From the NCBI RefSeq assembly GCF_902833085.1, contig NZ_CADFEB010000010.1, positions 248,001 to 312,000 on the forward strand: a stretch of DNA of 64,000 nucleotides. Reading direction: 5' to 3'. The position numbers and the translations under genes are program-made. This DNA comes from Burkholderia ubonensis (GTDB lineage: Bacteria > Pseudomonadota > Gammaproteobacteria > Burkholderiales > Burkholderiaceae). Shown here piece by piece: positions 38,372 through 47,722 of the stretch (positions within the stretch are counted from its first letter, which is position 1; every line of letters begins with the position of its first letter). The notes beneath the pieces were generated by a model. The model saw only the letters and a list, made by a program, of their open reading frames with translations. It did no database searches and was not told the DNA's origin.

Positions 38372-40924
38372 TCAATCGGACAGGCGCGAGCTGGTGCGCG
38401 AGGCCTTTTCGCGTTCGGCGCGTTCCCACTGGACGCGCACCAGACGGGCGACCTCCGCCTCGTTGATGCCGGGCGGAGCGGTGAAGTTGATGACGACCGG
38501 GCCGGATGCAGGCGCGGCGCTCGCGGCGGCGGCCGGCGCCATGAGCGGCTGGCGGTAGTCGAGCGACGTGTTATAGCGTGCGAGCGGCGACGCGGCGGTG
38601 GCCGACGGGTTCGCGGCGTAGGCGGGCGGGCCGGCGAGGGCCGCCGCGGTCGTGATCGTGGCGGCGGTCAGCGCCACGCGCCCCTGGCCGCTTGCTGCGC
38701 CGGGCGCGTCCGACGCTTGCAGGCCGAGCTTTTCCTTGAGCCAGCCGAGCGCCGAGCTGCCCAGGTTGCCGATCGTGTCCTTCAGCGCGCCGAGGCGATT
38801 CGTGATGCCGTCGATCAGCGCGGAAATCAGGTTGCCGCCGATTTCCATGAAGCGGGCGCCGATGTTGCCGAACCAGTCGCCAATGCCGGCCAATGCGGCT
38901 TTCACCCACTCGACCGTGGCGTCCCATTTCGCGGCGATCCAGTCGCCAGCCGCGCCGAATGCACCCGCGATGGTGTCCCACAGCGCGATGAACTTCGGGC
39001 CGAGCGTGTCCCAGTTCTGCCAGACGTAGACCGCGCCCATCGCGATCAGGCTGATCACGGCCAGCAGCGGGTTCGCCAGCGCCAGCCGGCCGAGGCCCAG
39101 CAGCGCCTGCCCGACGACGTTGAACGCGCTGACCGTCGACATCGCGAAGCGGAGCACCGCGATCGATCCGAGCACGGTGCCGAACGCGCTCGCGAGCGTG
39201 CCGACGACGACGAACAGCCCGGCGAGCACCGTCAGGGTCGTGACGATCACGTTCGCGGCCGTGCGGTGCTCGCGCATGAACGTGACAACTTTTCCGATCG
39301 CGGTTGCCGTGAGGTCGAGCGCCTTGTTGTAGATCGGCGTGACCCGCTCGCCGATCTCGAGCTTCAGGTCGCGCAGCTGCGCGAGCGCGGCGAGCTCGCG
39401 GCCGTGCGTCGACTCCGCGCCTTTCGCCTTCATCCCGTCGACGCCGTCGGCGGCGGCACTCTGCCGTTCGGTGTCGTGGATCTGCTCGCGCTGCTCGTAC
39501 ATCGTCGTGAGCAGGTTCCCCGCGGCCTTGTCGGGGAACAGTTTCGCAAGCTCGGCCTTCACCTTGTCGGGGCTGGTGATCCCCTTGGCGGCGAGCTTCG
39601 GCAGCAGCACCTTTTCGAGCCACTCGAGCGGCGACGCCTGCAGCTTGTCGCTACCGGTCAGCGCACCCGGCTTGAGTCCGCTGATCGCGCCGTTCTTCTT
39701 GTGCTCGACCAGCTTCGGATCGACCAGGCCGAGCGCCGCCAGCCGTTGCGCAGCGGGCCCGGACGCCTTGCCTTCGAACGCGCTGCCGTACAGCGACGCG
39801 AGGCCTGCGCCGGTCGCCTTGCCGCCCAGCTTCTCGATGAGCGGCTGCATCTGGTAGTAGAACGCGTCCGTGCGCAACTTCTTGGCCGCATCGCCGCCCG
39901 ATTCGGCGAAATTGCTCCACTCGTCGCCGCTGACCTTGCCGCCGGTTGCCGTCATCATCTTCTGCACGATGTTCGCTTCGGCGCCGAACGCCGCTTCGTT
40001 CCTGGTACCGCCGCGCAGGTCGATCACCTTCAGCATGCCCATGAACTGGTCGACGTTCTTCTTCGCGTCTTCCGCGCCGAACAGCGCCTCGTTCGCGAAT
40101 TTCATGTTCGCGAGCATCGGCATCGCGACCCGTGCGTGCTGCTCGTCGCCGCCCAGTGCCGACAGCGACTCGCGCATCAGGCTCAGGTTGTCGATGGTCG
40201 ACTGGCCGTAGGCCTGCTGCGCACGCGCGAACTTCACCGCATCGGCCGACGCACCCTGCGCGCGCATGCGCAGCGTTTCGCTCTCGGCCTGCTTTGCGAG
40301 GTCGAGCGGCTCGGACAGCATGCCGAACATGTCCTTGCCGACGCCTTTGATGGCCTGGCCGCGTGCCGAGAATTTCTCCCCGACGCCCCGCAGCGACTCG
40401 ATCCTTGCGCGCCTGGCGTCGGCGCGCTGCTGGCGCTGGGCGTCGTACCCGCGCACCCCCGCGTCGATCATCGACGTGCGCGACGCCATGGCCGCGCGCA
40501 GGTTGCGCTCGTCCCGCGACAGGTTGCGCGTGTCGATGCCCGAGCCGGCGAGCTGGGTGCGCAACGCCTGTACACGGCGCGCTTGAAACTCGTGCGAATT
40601 CGTCAGGTTCGTGGCCGCGCGGTATGCCTTGTCGAAGTCACTGATCATCTCGCGCGACGGCGAGCGTGTCGCGCGCAGCGACTGGGCGAGCGTGTCGACG
40701 CGCGCGCGCGCCGCCTTGAGCTCGGACGCAGTAGTGGCGAGACCTTTGCGCATTTCGCGAAACTCGCCGATGCGCTTCTGCGTCTTCGCCATGTCATCCA
40801 GCTCGCGGCGGGTATCCCTCAGCGAGCCGGCCAGCCCCTTGTTGCCGGTCAGCATCATTTGCAGGGGCTTCGTCATGTTGTCGACCATGTCGAACATGAC
40901 GCGCAGTTTCAGGGTGTTGTCCAT
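38372..40924 (-). CDS. T: Tail tape measure protein T
   Basis: 850 residues. The first ~200 form long charged helices typical of tape measures, and the region around 565-625 is strongly hydrophobic (VIVTTLTVLAGLFVVVGTLA). Length sets tail length; 850 residues is close to P2 gpT (815), so the tail should be about as long as in P2. It follows the E/E' frameshift genes, as in P2. Confidence 0.94.
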   Translation of the reverse strand: MDNTLKLRVMFDMVDNMTKPLQMMLTGNKGLAGSLRDTRRELDDMAKTQKRIGEFREMRKGLATTASELKAARARVDTLAQSLRATRSPSREMISDFDKAYRAATNLTNSHEFQARRVQALRTQLAGSGIDTRNLSRDERNLRAAMASRTSMIDAGVRGYDAQRQQRADARRARIESLRGVGEKFSARGQAIKGVGKDMFGMLSEPLDLAKQAESETLRMRAQGASADAVKFARAQQAYGQSTIDNLSLMRESLSALGGDEQHARVAMPMLANMKFANEALFGAEDAKKNVDQFMGMLKVIDLRGGTRNEAAFGAEANIVQKMMTATGGKVSGDEWSNFAESGGDAAKKLRTDAFYYQMQPLIEKLGGKATGAGLASLYGSAFEGKASGPAAQRLAALGLVDPKLVEHKKNGAISGLKPGALTGSDKLQASPLEWLEKVLLPKLAAKGITSPDKVKAELAKLFPDKAAGNLLTTMYEQREQIHDTERQSAAADGVDGMKAKGAESTHGRELAALAQLRDLKLEIGERVTPIYNKALDLTATAIGKVVTFMREHRTAANVIVTTLTVLAGLFVVVGTLASAFGTVLGSIAVLRFAMSTVSAFNVVGQALLGLGRLALANPLLAVISLIAMGAVYVWQNWDTLGPKFIALWDTIAGAFGAAGDWIAAKWDATVEWVKAALAGIGDWFGNIGARFMEIGGNLISALIDGITNRLGALKDTIGNLGSSALGWLKEKLGLQASDAPGAASGQGRVALTAATITTAAALAGPPAYAANPSATAASPLARYNTSLDYRQPLMAPAAAASAAPASGPVVINFTAPPGINEAEVARLVRVQWERAEREKASRTSSRLSD

Positions 40925-40939
40925 CGTCGATCGTTTCGC

Positions 40940-41053
40940 TCATTCGGCGCCGGCGCGCACTCGCGCGCGCTCGCGCCAGTCCATCAGCTCGGCCAGGCTG
41001 AAGGCGTCCATCACGGGCGGTGTCCAGCCGAACACCGCCGCGATGTCCGCCAT
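40940..41053 (-). CDS. GpE-type tail protein (E' part, also made as frameshift tail)
   Basis: A 37-residue frame starting at ATG 41053 (ADIAAVFGWTPPVMDAFSLA, ELMDWRERARV) matches the short GpE/E' family. In P2-like phages this part is mainly made as the C-terminal extension of gpE by a -1 frameshift. Here the same frame stays open upstream to the slippery site at 41107-41113, giving a 168-residue E+E' product. It links to tape-measure assembly. Confidence 0.85.
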   Translation of the reverse strand: MADIAAVFGWTPPVMDAFSLAELMDWRERARVRAGAE

Positions 41054-41061
41054 CGGGTCTT

Positions 41062-41445
41062 CTATGCGGTCTGGGAGGCCAGTCGGGATTTCACGGCCTT
41101 CGGCATCAAAAAACCCGCGAAGATGCCCCCCAGTTGCACGAGGTCGGCGGGGTCGATGTTGGCGACGTCGGCTTCGGTCAGCATCGGCGTGCTGATGCGC
41201 GGCAGCACCTTCGACAGCGCGACGACGTCGAGGCTGACGAGGTCGGACAGCGATACGCCGCGCAGCTCGCCCGAATTCGGCTTGCGCAGCGTGATCGTCG
41301 TGATCGTCTGGTTGCCGCGCACGAGCGGCGTGTCGAGCATGTGCGTGGCCGGATCGTCCTGCGCGGGCGCTGCCTCGGTGACGGCTGCGGCGGATGCGTC
41401 GGCCTGCAGGTCGGTCGCGGCTTGTTCGGATTGGGTCGGATACAT
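41062..41445 (-). CDS. E: Tail assembly protein E
   Basis: 127 residues of the P2 GpE family (TPLVRGNQTITTITLRKPNS, GELRGVSLSDLV). It acts as a tape-measure chaperone during tail assembly. The last residues GFLMPKAVKSRLASQTA overlap the slippery heptamer, where a fraction of ribosomes should shift into the E' frame. The N-terminal ~30 residues are Ala-rich and variable. Confidence 0.92.
   Translation of the reverse strand: MYPTQSEQAATDLQADASAAAVTEAAPAQDDPATHMLDTPLVRGNQTITTITLRKPNSGELRGVSLSDLVSLDVVALSKVLPRISTPMLTEADVANIDPADLVQLGGIFAGFLMPKAVKSRLASQTA
41107..41113 (-). promoter_or_regulatory. Programmed -1 frameshift site in gene E
   Basis: On the minus strand the frame reads GGT TTT TTG, giving the heptamer T-TTT-TTG used in P2. 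After the shift, translation continues DAEGREIPTGLPDRIEDP into the E' frame and ends at 40940. This would join 113 residues of E to 55 residues. Confidence 0.85.
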
Positions 41446-41514
41446 GGTGGTCCTGGCGGTGATGAAGGGAATACGGCGGGCGGGCCCGGCCGGGAATGCC
41501 GGCCGGGCCGCGGC

Positions 41515-42024
41515 TTACAGGCCGATCGCGTTGCGCAGCGCCGAGAACAGGTCGGTGCCGTTGTACTTTTCGATCATGTTGATGAAGTCGATCTCGATCA
41601 GGTCCACGCCGTTGACGGACAGCTTGTAGTAGCTGGCGACGGTCGTGACCTTGAACGTGGTGTCGTCCTTCGGCTTCGCGGTGCCCATGTCGATTTCGCT
41701 GTGACGGCCCTTGATGACGATCTCGACCGCGTCGACGCTGGTCGAATCCGCGGCCTGGTAGCCGCCGGCGAAGCGCAGCAGCACGCCGTCGTGCTTCGTG
41801 ATGCCGTACTGGCCGAGCACGGAGCGCATGAAGCCGCCGCAGGTCCATTCGAGCTGGATCCCTTCCTGCCCGAAGTCGACCTTGATCGGGCCGCTCATGC
41901 CGCCGCCCTGGTAGTCCTCCATCTTGCGCGTGAGCTTCGGCAGCGTGACTTCGACAACCTGGCCGACGAAGTTCTCGCCGTTCTGGAACAGGTTGAATCC
42001 CTTGAGTTTGCGAGGCATACCCAT
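41515..42024 (-). CDS. FII: Major tail tube protein FII
   Basis: 169 residues of the P2 FII family (KGFNLFQNGENFVGQVVEVT, LPKLTRKMEDYQGGGM, GTDLFSALRNAIGL). It polymerises to the inner tube driven through the target envelope on contraction. It lies 28 bp after the sheath gene. Confidence 0.95.
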   Translation of the reverse strand: MGMPRKLKGFNLFQNGENFVGQVVEVTLPKLTRKMEDYQGGGMSGPIKVDFGQEGIQLEWTCGGFMRSVLGQYGITKHDGVLLRFAGGYQAADSTSVDAVEIVIKGRHSEIDMGTAKPKDDTTFKVTTVASYYKLSVNGVDLIEIDFINMIEKYNGTDLFSALRNAIGL

Positions 42025-42052
42025 CTTGTTTGACTCCTGGTGAGGCCGACCG

Positions 42053-43225
42053 TTACGCGCTCACGCGCGCGGCGAAATCGGCGAGATAGCGGTCGGTGAT
42101 GCGCTGGCGCAGCATCAGGTTTTCGAGCGGCGGCACCGGCGTGTACTCGTAGTCGAGATACGCCTTGCCGGACTTCAGCACGTCGGTCGTGTTCGGCTCC
42201 GGGTCGTACCAGGCCGAGCCGCCGATCAGGTAGCCCTGCGACGTCCATTCGCGGAACTTGCCGTTGATGGTCTCGATGATGTCGCGCGGCAGCGACGGAT
42301 TGAGCGGGCCGTCGATGATGGCCATCTGCGCTTCGGCGATCGAATCGGCGATGACCTGCGCGGTGCGCGTGTAGTTCTCGAACGCGAACAGCGGATCGTC
42401 CGAGCACGTGCGCGAGCCCCAGAAGCGGAAGCCGTTGCGGTTCACGAGCGTCGTCACGTCCTGCTCGTTCAGGAAGCCGGCGTCCGTTGCCGGATCCTGC
42501 AGATCCCACGACACGTCCGCGCTGATGCCCGTGACGCCGTTCACGCCGACGTTCGACAGCGTCTTGTGCCAGCCCGTGTCGTTGTCGATCTTCGCGCGCA
42601 GGCCCGCGGCGTACGCGGTGGCCGGCACGACGACGGTCGAGTTGGTCGCGTCGTCCCACGCGAGGAAGTCCGGCCAGATCACCATGATTTCGCGCTGGCT
42701 GAACTGCTTGCGATACGCAACGGCTTCTTCCTTCGTCTTGGCGCCGTTGGCCGACACGTAGGCGAACGCGCGCAGCGATTGCGCGATCGTCGCGAACGCG
42801 GCGGCGACCGGCTGCGTGTCGAGGCCCGGCGCCGCGAGGATGCGCGGCTTCACGCCGAAGCGCGACTGCGCGCCGAGCAGCGCCTTCATGCCGGTGTACT
42901 TGCCGTCGGCGGTGACGGCGCCGATCACGTTGGTGTTCGTCTCGGCGGCGTCCTTGCCTTCGGCGACGCGCACGACGATCGTGACGGGCTTGGTCTGGCG
43001 GCCGATCGCGTCGAGCGTGCGGCGCAGCGTGCCTTTCTTGCCGGCCTTGCCGAGCGCGGCGACGACGTTGGTCAGCAGGACCGGGGTGTTGAGCGGGAAG
43101 GCGGTGGCGTCGGCGTCGTCTGCCGTGCAGACGATGCCGAGCACGGCCGTCGAGATCGTGCGGATCGGACGGGTGCCTTCGTTGATTTCGATGACGCGTA
43201 CGCCGTGGTGGTAATCCTGCGGCAT
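42053..43225 (-). CDS. FI: Major tail sheath protein FI
   Basis: 390 residues of the contractile sheath family: N-terminal YHHGVRVIEINEGTRPIRTI and C-terminal LGLMLRQ-like core seen as NLMLRQRITDRYLADFAARV. AGGAG lies ten bases before the ATG. Length matches P2 FI (396). A damaged copy of its first ~85 codons is present at 49068-49330. Confidence 0.96.
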   Translation of the reverse strand: MPQDYHHGVRVIEINEGTRPIRTISTAVLGIVCTADDADATAFPLNTPVLLTNVVAALGKAGKKGTLRRTLDAIGRQTKPVTIVVRVAEGKDAAETNTNVIGAVTADGKYTGMKALLGAQSRFGVKPRILAAPGLDTQPVAAAFATIAQSLRAFAYVSANGAKTKEEAVAYRKQFSQREIMVIWPDFLAWDDATNSTVVVPATAYAAGLRAKIDNDTGWHKTLSNVGVNGVTGISADVSWDLQDPATDAGFLNEQDVTTLVNRNGFRFWGSRTCSDDPLFAFENYTRTAQVIADSIAEAQMAIIDGPLNPSLPRDIIETINGKFREWTSQGYLIGGSAWYDPEPNTTDVLKSGKAYLDYEYTPVPPLENLMLRQRITDRYLADFAARVSA

Positions 43226-43263
43226 GGTGTGTGGCTCCTGTGTTGGCTTACGGAAGAGAGAAA

Positions 43264-43281
43264 ACGGGATGAATCCCGTGC
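43264..43281 (-). terminator. Terminator between fibre chaperone and sheath gene
   Basis: The stem ACGGGA/TCCCGT with loop TTCA on the minus strand is followed by TTTTCTCTC. It sits just after the stop of the fibre chaperone gene, so FI-FII should have its own late promoter, as in P2. No clear Ogr site was found in the few bases left. Confidence 0.6.
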
Positions 43282-43284
43282 GGA

Positions 43285-43911
43285 TCAGGTCGCGGTTTCC
43301 GCGACCGGAGCTGCGGGTGCGCTCGGCTCGGCCGGCGGCGGTACGTAGGGCGCGGGCGTGGCGGGCCACGCCACCGCATCGGGGAACGTGTCCGCCTGGA
43401 TGGCCGACACGAGCGCCATCTGGTATGCCGACCAGGCCTTGAAGTAGTAGGTGCCTTCGTCGTCGAGCAGGCCCGCGGCGTACGCATCGGCCTTGCCGGC
43501 GTTCGCCTTGCGAGCGGTTTCCAGGCGTTGTTCGAACTCGGCCATCGCGGCGTCGCGCTTCTCGCGCTGGAGCAGTTCGGGCGGGACGGTCCATGCGCCG
43601 TCGATCCAAGCGTGGCGCGATGACGGCCGCGGTTCGGTCGTCAGGCCGAGCTCGTCGGGCGTCTTGCCGGCGACGGTGATTTCGACCGGCTCGCCGGTCT
43701 CGGTGCGATAGCAGGTGCGTCCGCGGTAGTCCGGCAGGAGAACCCATGCGCCGTTGCGGTAGAACGGCCAGGACGTCGACGTGCGCGCCGGCGGCTCGTC
43801 GAACGTGGCCGACGACGGGACGAGCCAGCGTTCGGAGTTGCGCGGATCGGCGTCGGGCTGGCTGCTGCTCAGGTATTCGCCGGTCGAAGGGCTGTAGTGG
43901 TGGATCAGCAT
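43285..43911 (-). CDS. Tail fibre assembly chaperone-like protein (module 1)
   Basis: 208 residues. The N-terminus (YSPSTGEYLSSSQPDADPRN) and the 'P.R..AWI.G.W' middle section (SRHAWIDGAWTVPPELLQRE) resemble tail fibre assembly proteins of P2/Mu-like phages with a DUF4376-like coiled region. It follows the fibre gene at once, at the place of P2 gene G. It should help the fibre at 43927 to fold. Confidence 0.75.
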   Translation of the reverse strand: MLIHHYSPSTGEYLSSSQPDADPRNSERWLVPSSATFDEPPARTSTSWPFYRNGAWVLLPDYRGRTCYRTETGEPVEITVAGKTPDELGLTTEPRPSSRHAWIDGAWTVPPELLQREKRDAAMAEFEQRLETARKANAGKADAYAAGLLDDEGTYYFKAWSAYQMALVSAIQADTFPDAVAWPATPAPYVPPPAEPSAPAAPVAETAT

Positions 43912-43926
43912 GTTTCGGTGTCCAGG

Positions 43927-46266
43927 TTAATAGGCGCGGATCATGGCGAGCAGCGCGATATTGCGCGGGCGCGCTTCGTCTCCGCCGTCACCGTTGACGG
44001 TGATGGCGTGGCTGTGTGCGCCGGAACCGCCAACACCGATGTTGTGGCCGTGGTTGCCGGCGCCTTCCGTGTTGAATTCGTGGTTGTGGCTGCCGGCCGG
44101 ACTCGTCATCCCCCACCGGTTGTCGCTATCAGTGCTCGAGGAGCCGACGTTGTTGGCGGCTCCCCATGTTCCCCACGGCGGCTGGTAGCTCGGGTTTTCG
44201 CCCCAAGGCGAAACGTGCTGGTGGTCGCCGACGCCGGCGGTCCAGCCGTGGTGACCGTGCCAGCCCTGTGCGTCGGTCCAGGCCGAGTGCGAGTGGTCGC
44301 CCACTCCCGCTGCGCTCGCACCGTGGCCGTGCCATCGGTTCTGGCTGTCCTGAAACGAACCGATATCCCGTTTCGGATCGATGTCGTCCCGCCCGTCCGC
44401 CCAGCAACGGATGAACTCGCCGCGCATTTCCGGGACGCGGAACGTCGTCGCGCCGTCACCGCTGGAAAAGCAGCCCCAGTGAGCTTTCCCCCAATCGGCT
44501 TCCGACACGAGCGCGCCGCTTGCCTGGGCGTATGCCCACAGACCCGGATAGTCCGAGCGGTTGACGAGCGCACCGTTTGCCTTCAGGAAGCCGGCGCGCA
44601 CCGTCGTGCGAGGCTCGAATACGATCTGGCCGATGGATGTCGTCGAGAGGGCGGCCAGTACCCATTCCGTGGTGGCGAGCGCCTTCGAGCGATCGCCTGC
44701 GGCGGGCGTCGGGCCCTGCACGGGCGTCTGGAAGGTGGTGCCGCCCGGCGTGAACGAGACCTGCGGGATCCCGTTGCACGTGACGCCGAACACCCCGTCG
44801 CTCGTGTGGTAGAGGCCCGTGTCCGGTGCCCCGTCGTTGATGAACGTGAGCGACGGCGCCTGCGCGCTGCCTTCCGCCAGGTAAATCCGCTTGCCCGGAT
44901 CGAACCAGAGGTCGCCCGACATCGTGCCGCCCTTGGTGCGATCGAGCGGCGTCAGGTTTCCGGTGTGCCATACCGGCTTGCCATCGATCCGGAAGGTATG
45001 GTCGTCCACGAAATACTGGAACGAGCCATTGTTACCGGTGTACCAGCCAAACGACTTGGTATTGCCGTAGAGGTAACCGTCGATGGGGCCGAGTCTGATG
45101 CGTGCTTCGGGTGCGGTGCGGCCGACCGAAAGTTCCCCGCCGATCCACGTGCCGGAACCTCCGTTGTCAATCGTGACGCGCCCGGTTTCAAGATTTAGCG
45201 TGAACGGCCGGTAGTCATTGAACGTGCCATCCGGATCGCCTTTCTTCGTCGAAAGCAGATAGACGTTCGTGCTGTCATTGCGCCAGAACGCGCCGTAGTC
45301 GCCGCACGTCATCCGGAAATTCGCGCCTCCGGCATCCAGCTCGCGTGACGTCACCCCACCCTTGAATGTGGCGCTTCCGCCGGCCTGGATCACGTTGCGG
45401 CCGTCGTCGTTCGCGACGTCGCCGACGAGCACGCGGCCGCCGTAGGTGATGCGTACGGCGCGGGCCTGGTTCGCATCGGCGTCGGTGTCGTTGGCGGTCT
45501 TGTTGAGCCAGAAATCGACGTATTCGCGCCCCCACGCCCCATTGTCGAAGCCCGCCCGTACCGTCGCGATCAGGCGCGTCCCGGTATCAGCGTTGTTGCC
45601 GCCGAACGTGCCGTGCAGGCGCATGCGGCTTTCCCGGCCGGTCTTGCCGGACGGCGGGCGAACCGTGACGTGCGCGGTGTTCGGGCCCGCGTCGAACTCG
45701 GTGACGACGGGACCGGTGAATTTCGCGCCGGTCAATGCCGCGTACCGCGACGCGGCGGTCTTCGGCGTAAGCACGCGCGTATCGTCTGCGCCGTCGTTCA
45801 CTTCCGCCTGCGTCGCCAGCTCGACCACGCCCTGCCGCTCGGTCGTCGCCGGCGGATTGAGGAACGACGCGTCGCCGAACACGAGCTGCGTCGCGTCGAT
45901 CGTCGCGAACTGCAGGTCGGTCGACATCAGCAGCAGCGCGGCCGGCGACTTCTCCATGATCGGCGTCGCCTGGCCGTAGGCGGCCAGCAGCACGCCGTTC
46001 TCGAGATAGAGGCCGAACCCGTAGAGCGAGTACTGGTCCGCGGTGTCGTCCTTCAGCGTCGCGTGAATCGTGTCCGGCGCAATGTTGGCGCCGCCGAACG
46101 TCGTGATGCGCTTGAGCTCGTTCGGCAGCTTCGTGAGCCCCTTGTCGGCGACGAAGGGCGCATTCGCGAGACCGATTGCCACGACCTGGTGGGCGTTCGT
46201 GCCACCGTTGCCGGGTGCGACGAGCGCGGCGCGGCCGGCGTCTGTGATGAGGATCTGGGTTGCCAT
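43927..46266 (-). CDS. H: Tail fibre H, module 1, with collar-type His-rich tip
   Basis: 779 residues. The first ~150 are the conserved P2 H baseplate-attachment region (AGRAALVAPGNGGTNAHQVV). The shaft has repeats such as GSGTWIGGELSVGRTAPEAR. The C-terminus is a phage tail-collar domain (PEMRGEFIRCWADGRDDID) followed by many His-X-His pairs (GDHSHSAW, GWHGHHGW, GNHGHNIG, GAHSHAIT). Such HxH clusters bind iron in the T4 and lambda-type fibre tips. It probably binds a cell-surface sugar. It carries host range for module 1. Confidence 0.92.
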   Translation of the reverse strand: MATQILITDAGRAALVAPGNGGTNAHQVVAIGLANAPFVADKGLTKLPNELKRITTFGGANIAPDTIHATLKDDTADQYSLYGFGLYLENGVLLAAYGQATPIMEKSPAALLLMSTDLQFATIDATQLVFGDASFLNPPATTERQGVVELATQAEVNDGADDTRVLTPKTAASRYAALTGAKFTGPVVTEFDAGPNTAHVTVRPPSGKTGRESRMRLHGTFGGNNADTGTRLIATVRAGFDNGAWGREYVDFWLNKTANDTDADANQARAVRITYGGRVLVGDVANDDGRNVIQAGGSATFKGGVTSRELDAGGANFRMTCGDYGAFWRNDSTNVYLLSTKKGDPDGTFNDYRPFTLNLETGRVTIDNGGSGTWIGGELSVGRTAPEARIRLGPIDGYLYGNTKSFGWYTGNNGSFQYFVDDHTFRIDGKPVWHTGNLTPLDRTKGGTMSGDLWFDPGKRIYLAEGSAQAPSLTFINDGAPDTGLYHTSDGVFGVTCNGIPQVSFTPGGTTFQTPVQGPTPAAGDRSKALATTEWVLAALSTTSIGQIVFEPRTTVRAGFLKANGALVNRSDYPGLWAYAQASGALVSEADWGKAHWGCFSSGDGATTFRVPEMRGEFIRCWADGRDDIDPKRDIGSFQDSQNRWHGHGASAAGVGDHSHSAWTDAQGWHGHHGWTAGVGDHQHVSPWGENPSYQPPWGTWGAANNVGSSSTDSDNRWGMTSPAGSHNHEFNTEGAGNHGHNIGVGGSGAHSHAITVNGDGGDEARPRNIALLAMIRAY

Positions 46267-46272
46267 ATGCGA

Positions 46273-46815
46273 TCAGTAGTCCGTGAGAGTCAGGCGGCGA
46301 TAGACCGCCACGCGCGCGGCGGCGCCGATCCGTTGCCGGCCCCGCATCGCGAAGCCCTGCGTGAACGTGTAGTGCGCCCGTACCGGTTTGGTCCGGTCGA
46401 TTTCCGCGACGATGTCGGCGACGTATTCGGCGGTCGGCGGTTCGCCCTCCTGGCCGCTGACCGTCATCACGACGTCGAACGTGCCGGGCCGGCCCGGCGG
46501 CGCCTGCTCGAACCATTCGCGCAGCACGAGGTTGCCGCCGAAGGTCGCGACGACTTCGCGCACGGCCGCGGCAGTGCCCTTGCGGCGCGCGATCGGAATC
46601 GCCTGCCTGACACGGGCGCGCTTCACGTGTTCGGGCCAGTAGTCCTTCCATGCGTCGACGCCGAGATGCCACGCGAGCCACGGCAGCAGATCGGAGCGGA
46701 TGGCGTCCGGGTTCATCAGCATCGCGAGCGGCGTCGGCACATCGTCGATGCGCGCATTTACTGCGGCGAGATTGCGCTCGAGCCGGGTCGCATTCGGCGG
46801 CAGGATGTCATTCAT
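46273..46815 (-). CDS. I: Tail protein I (baseplate wedge), module 1
   Basis: 180 residues of the P2 GpI family, with LPPNATRLERNLAAVNARID at the start. It builds the wedge tip to which fibres attach. Its start overlaps the J stop by eight bases, and H begins seven bases after its stop. A second GpI-family gene is present at 51021. Confidence 0.93.
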   Translation of the reverse strand: MNDILPPNATRLERNLAAVNARIDDVPTPLAMLMNPDAIRSDLLPWLAWHLGVDAWKDYWPEHVKRARVRQAIPIARRKGTAAAVREVVATFGGNLVLREWFEQAPPGRPGTFDVVMTVSGQEGEPPTAEYVADIVAEIDRTKPVRAHYTFTQGFAMRGRQRIGAAARVAVYRRLTLTDY

Positions 46816-47722
46816 TGCTGTACACCCCGCCGTCGATCAACTCGATCCCGGTGCAGTACGGCGCCTGTTGCTTCGTCGCCGGAATGCCGGCGAGCGGGCT
46901 TTCGAGGATCACCTTCTGCACGCCTGCCGCGCGGGCGGCCGCGTAGATGCCGTCCAGCGTGACTTCCATCCCGAGCCGGTGCATGTCGTCGGCGTATTTC
47001 TTCATCGCCATGTTGGCTTGAGCGAGCGCCACGGCGCGATCCGGTCCGGCGAAGAACACCAGCCGTGCGCGGATCGCGTAGCGCAGGATTTCCGCGGCGC
47101 GCACCGTCACCTTGTCGGTGAGCGGCCGCACGTCGTCGGCCTGCAGCGCGGCTTTCACGGCGTCGACCAGTTTCTGGTCCGCCGTACCGTCGCCGTCGCG
47201 CGCGAGCACGGTGACGAGCACTTCGCACGGTGCAGGGCTGACCGCCGAAGCATCGAGCACACGGCCGTCCGCGTTGCGCGCATGCGAGACGTACGCGCCT
47301 TCTGGGCCGGCGACGGAGAAGCTTTGCGGCGCGAGCTGCGTGCGGGCGCGCAGGTCTACGTCACTTTCCATGACTGCCGCAACGTTGTGTTCCGGGTCGG
47401 CGGGCGTGATCGTCAGGCGGCGGATGCCGAACAGCGCCGCGAGATGGTCGAGGTCCTCGCCGATCGCATACGCGAGCATGACCGCGCGCGCGGCGTCGTT
47501 CACACGCTGCCGCAGCACGAGCTCGCGGTACGCGTTTTCCTGCAGCAGCTTCACCATCGGCTCCGATTCGAGCGCGAGCGTGGCGGCGATCTCGGCGTGC
47601 TCGGCCGCCGGATACAGCGACACGAGCCGCGCCTTGCGTTCGGCCAGCAGCGTTTCGTAGTCGATCGTTTCGACGACGTCGGGCGACGGCAGCTGAGAGA
47701 GATCGATCGGGGTCACGCTCAT
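46808..47722 (-). CDS. J: Baseplate assembly protein J, module 1
   Basis: 304 residues of the P2 GpJ (T4 gp6-like) family: SLYPAAEHAEIAATLALESE, RVNDAARAVMLAYAIGEDLD, HLAALFGI. It forms the baseplate wedge ring. The start overlaps the W stop by four bases. A second, diverged J with the same core blocks is at 51580; the two are clearly related along the whole length but differ at many positions. Confidence 0.94.
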   Translation of the reverse strand: MSVTPIDLSQLPSPDVVETIDYETLLAERKARLVSLYPAAEHAEIAATLALESEPMVKLLQENAYRELVLRQRVNDAARAVMLAYAIGEDLDHLAALFGIRRLTITPADPEHNVAAVMESDVDLRARTQLAPQSFSVAGPEGAYVSHARNADGRVLDASAVSPAPCEVLVTVLARDGDGTADQKLVDAVKAALQADDVRPLTDKVTVRAAEILRYAIRARLVFFAGPDRAVALAQANMAMKKYADDMHRLGMEVTLDGIYAAARAAGVQKVILESPLAGIPATKQQAPYCTGIELIDGGVYSNE

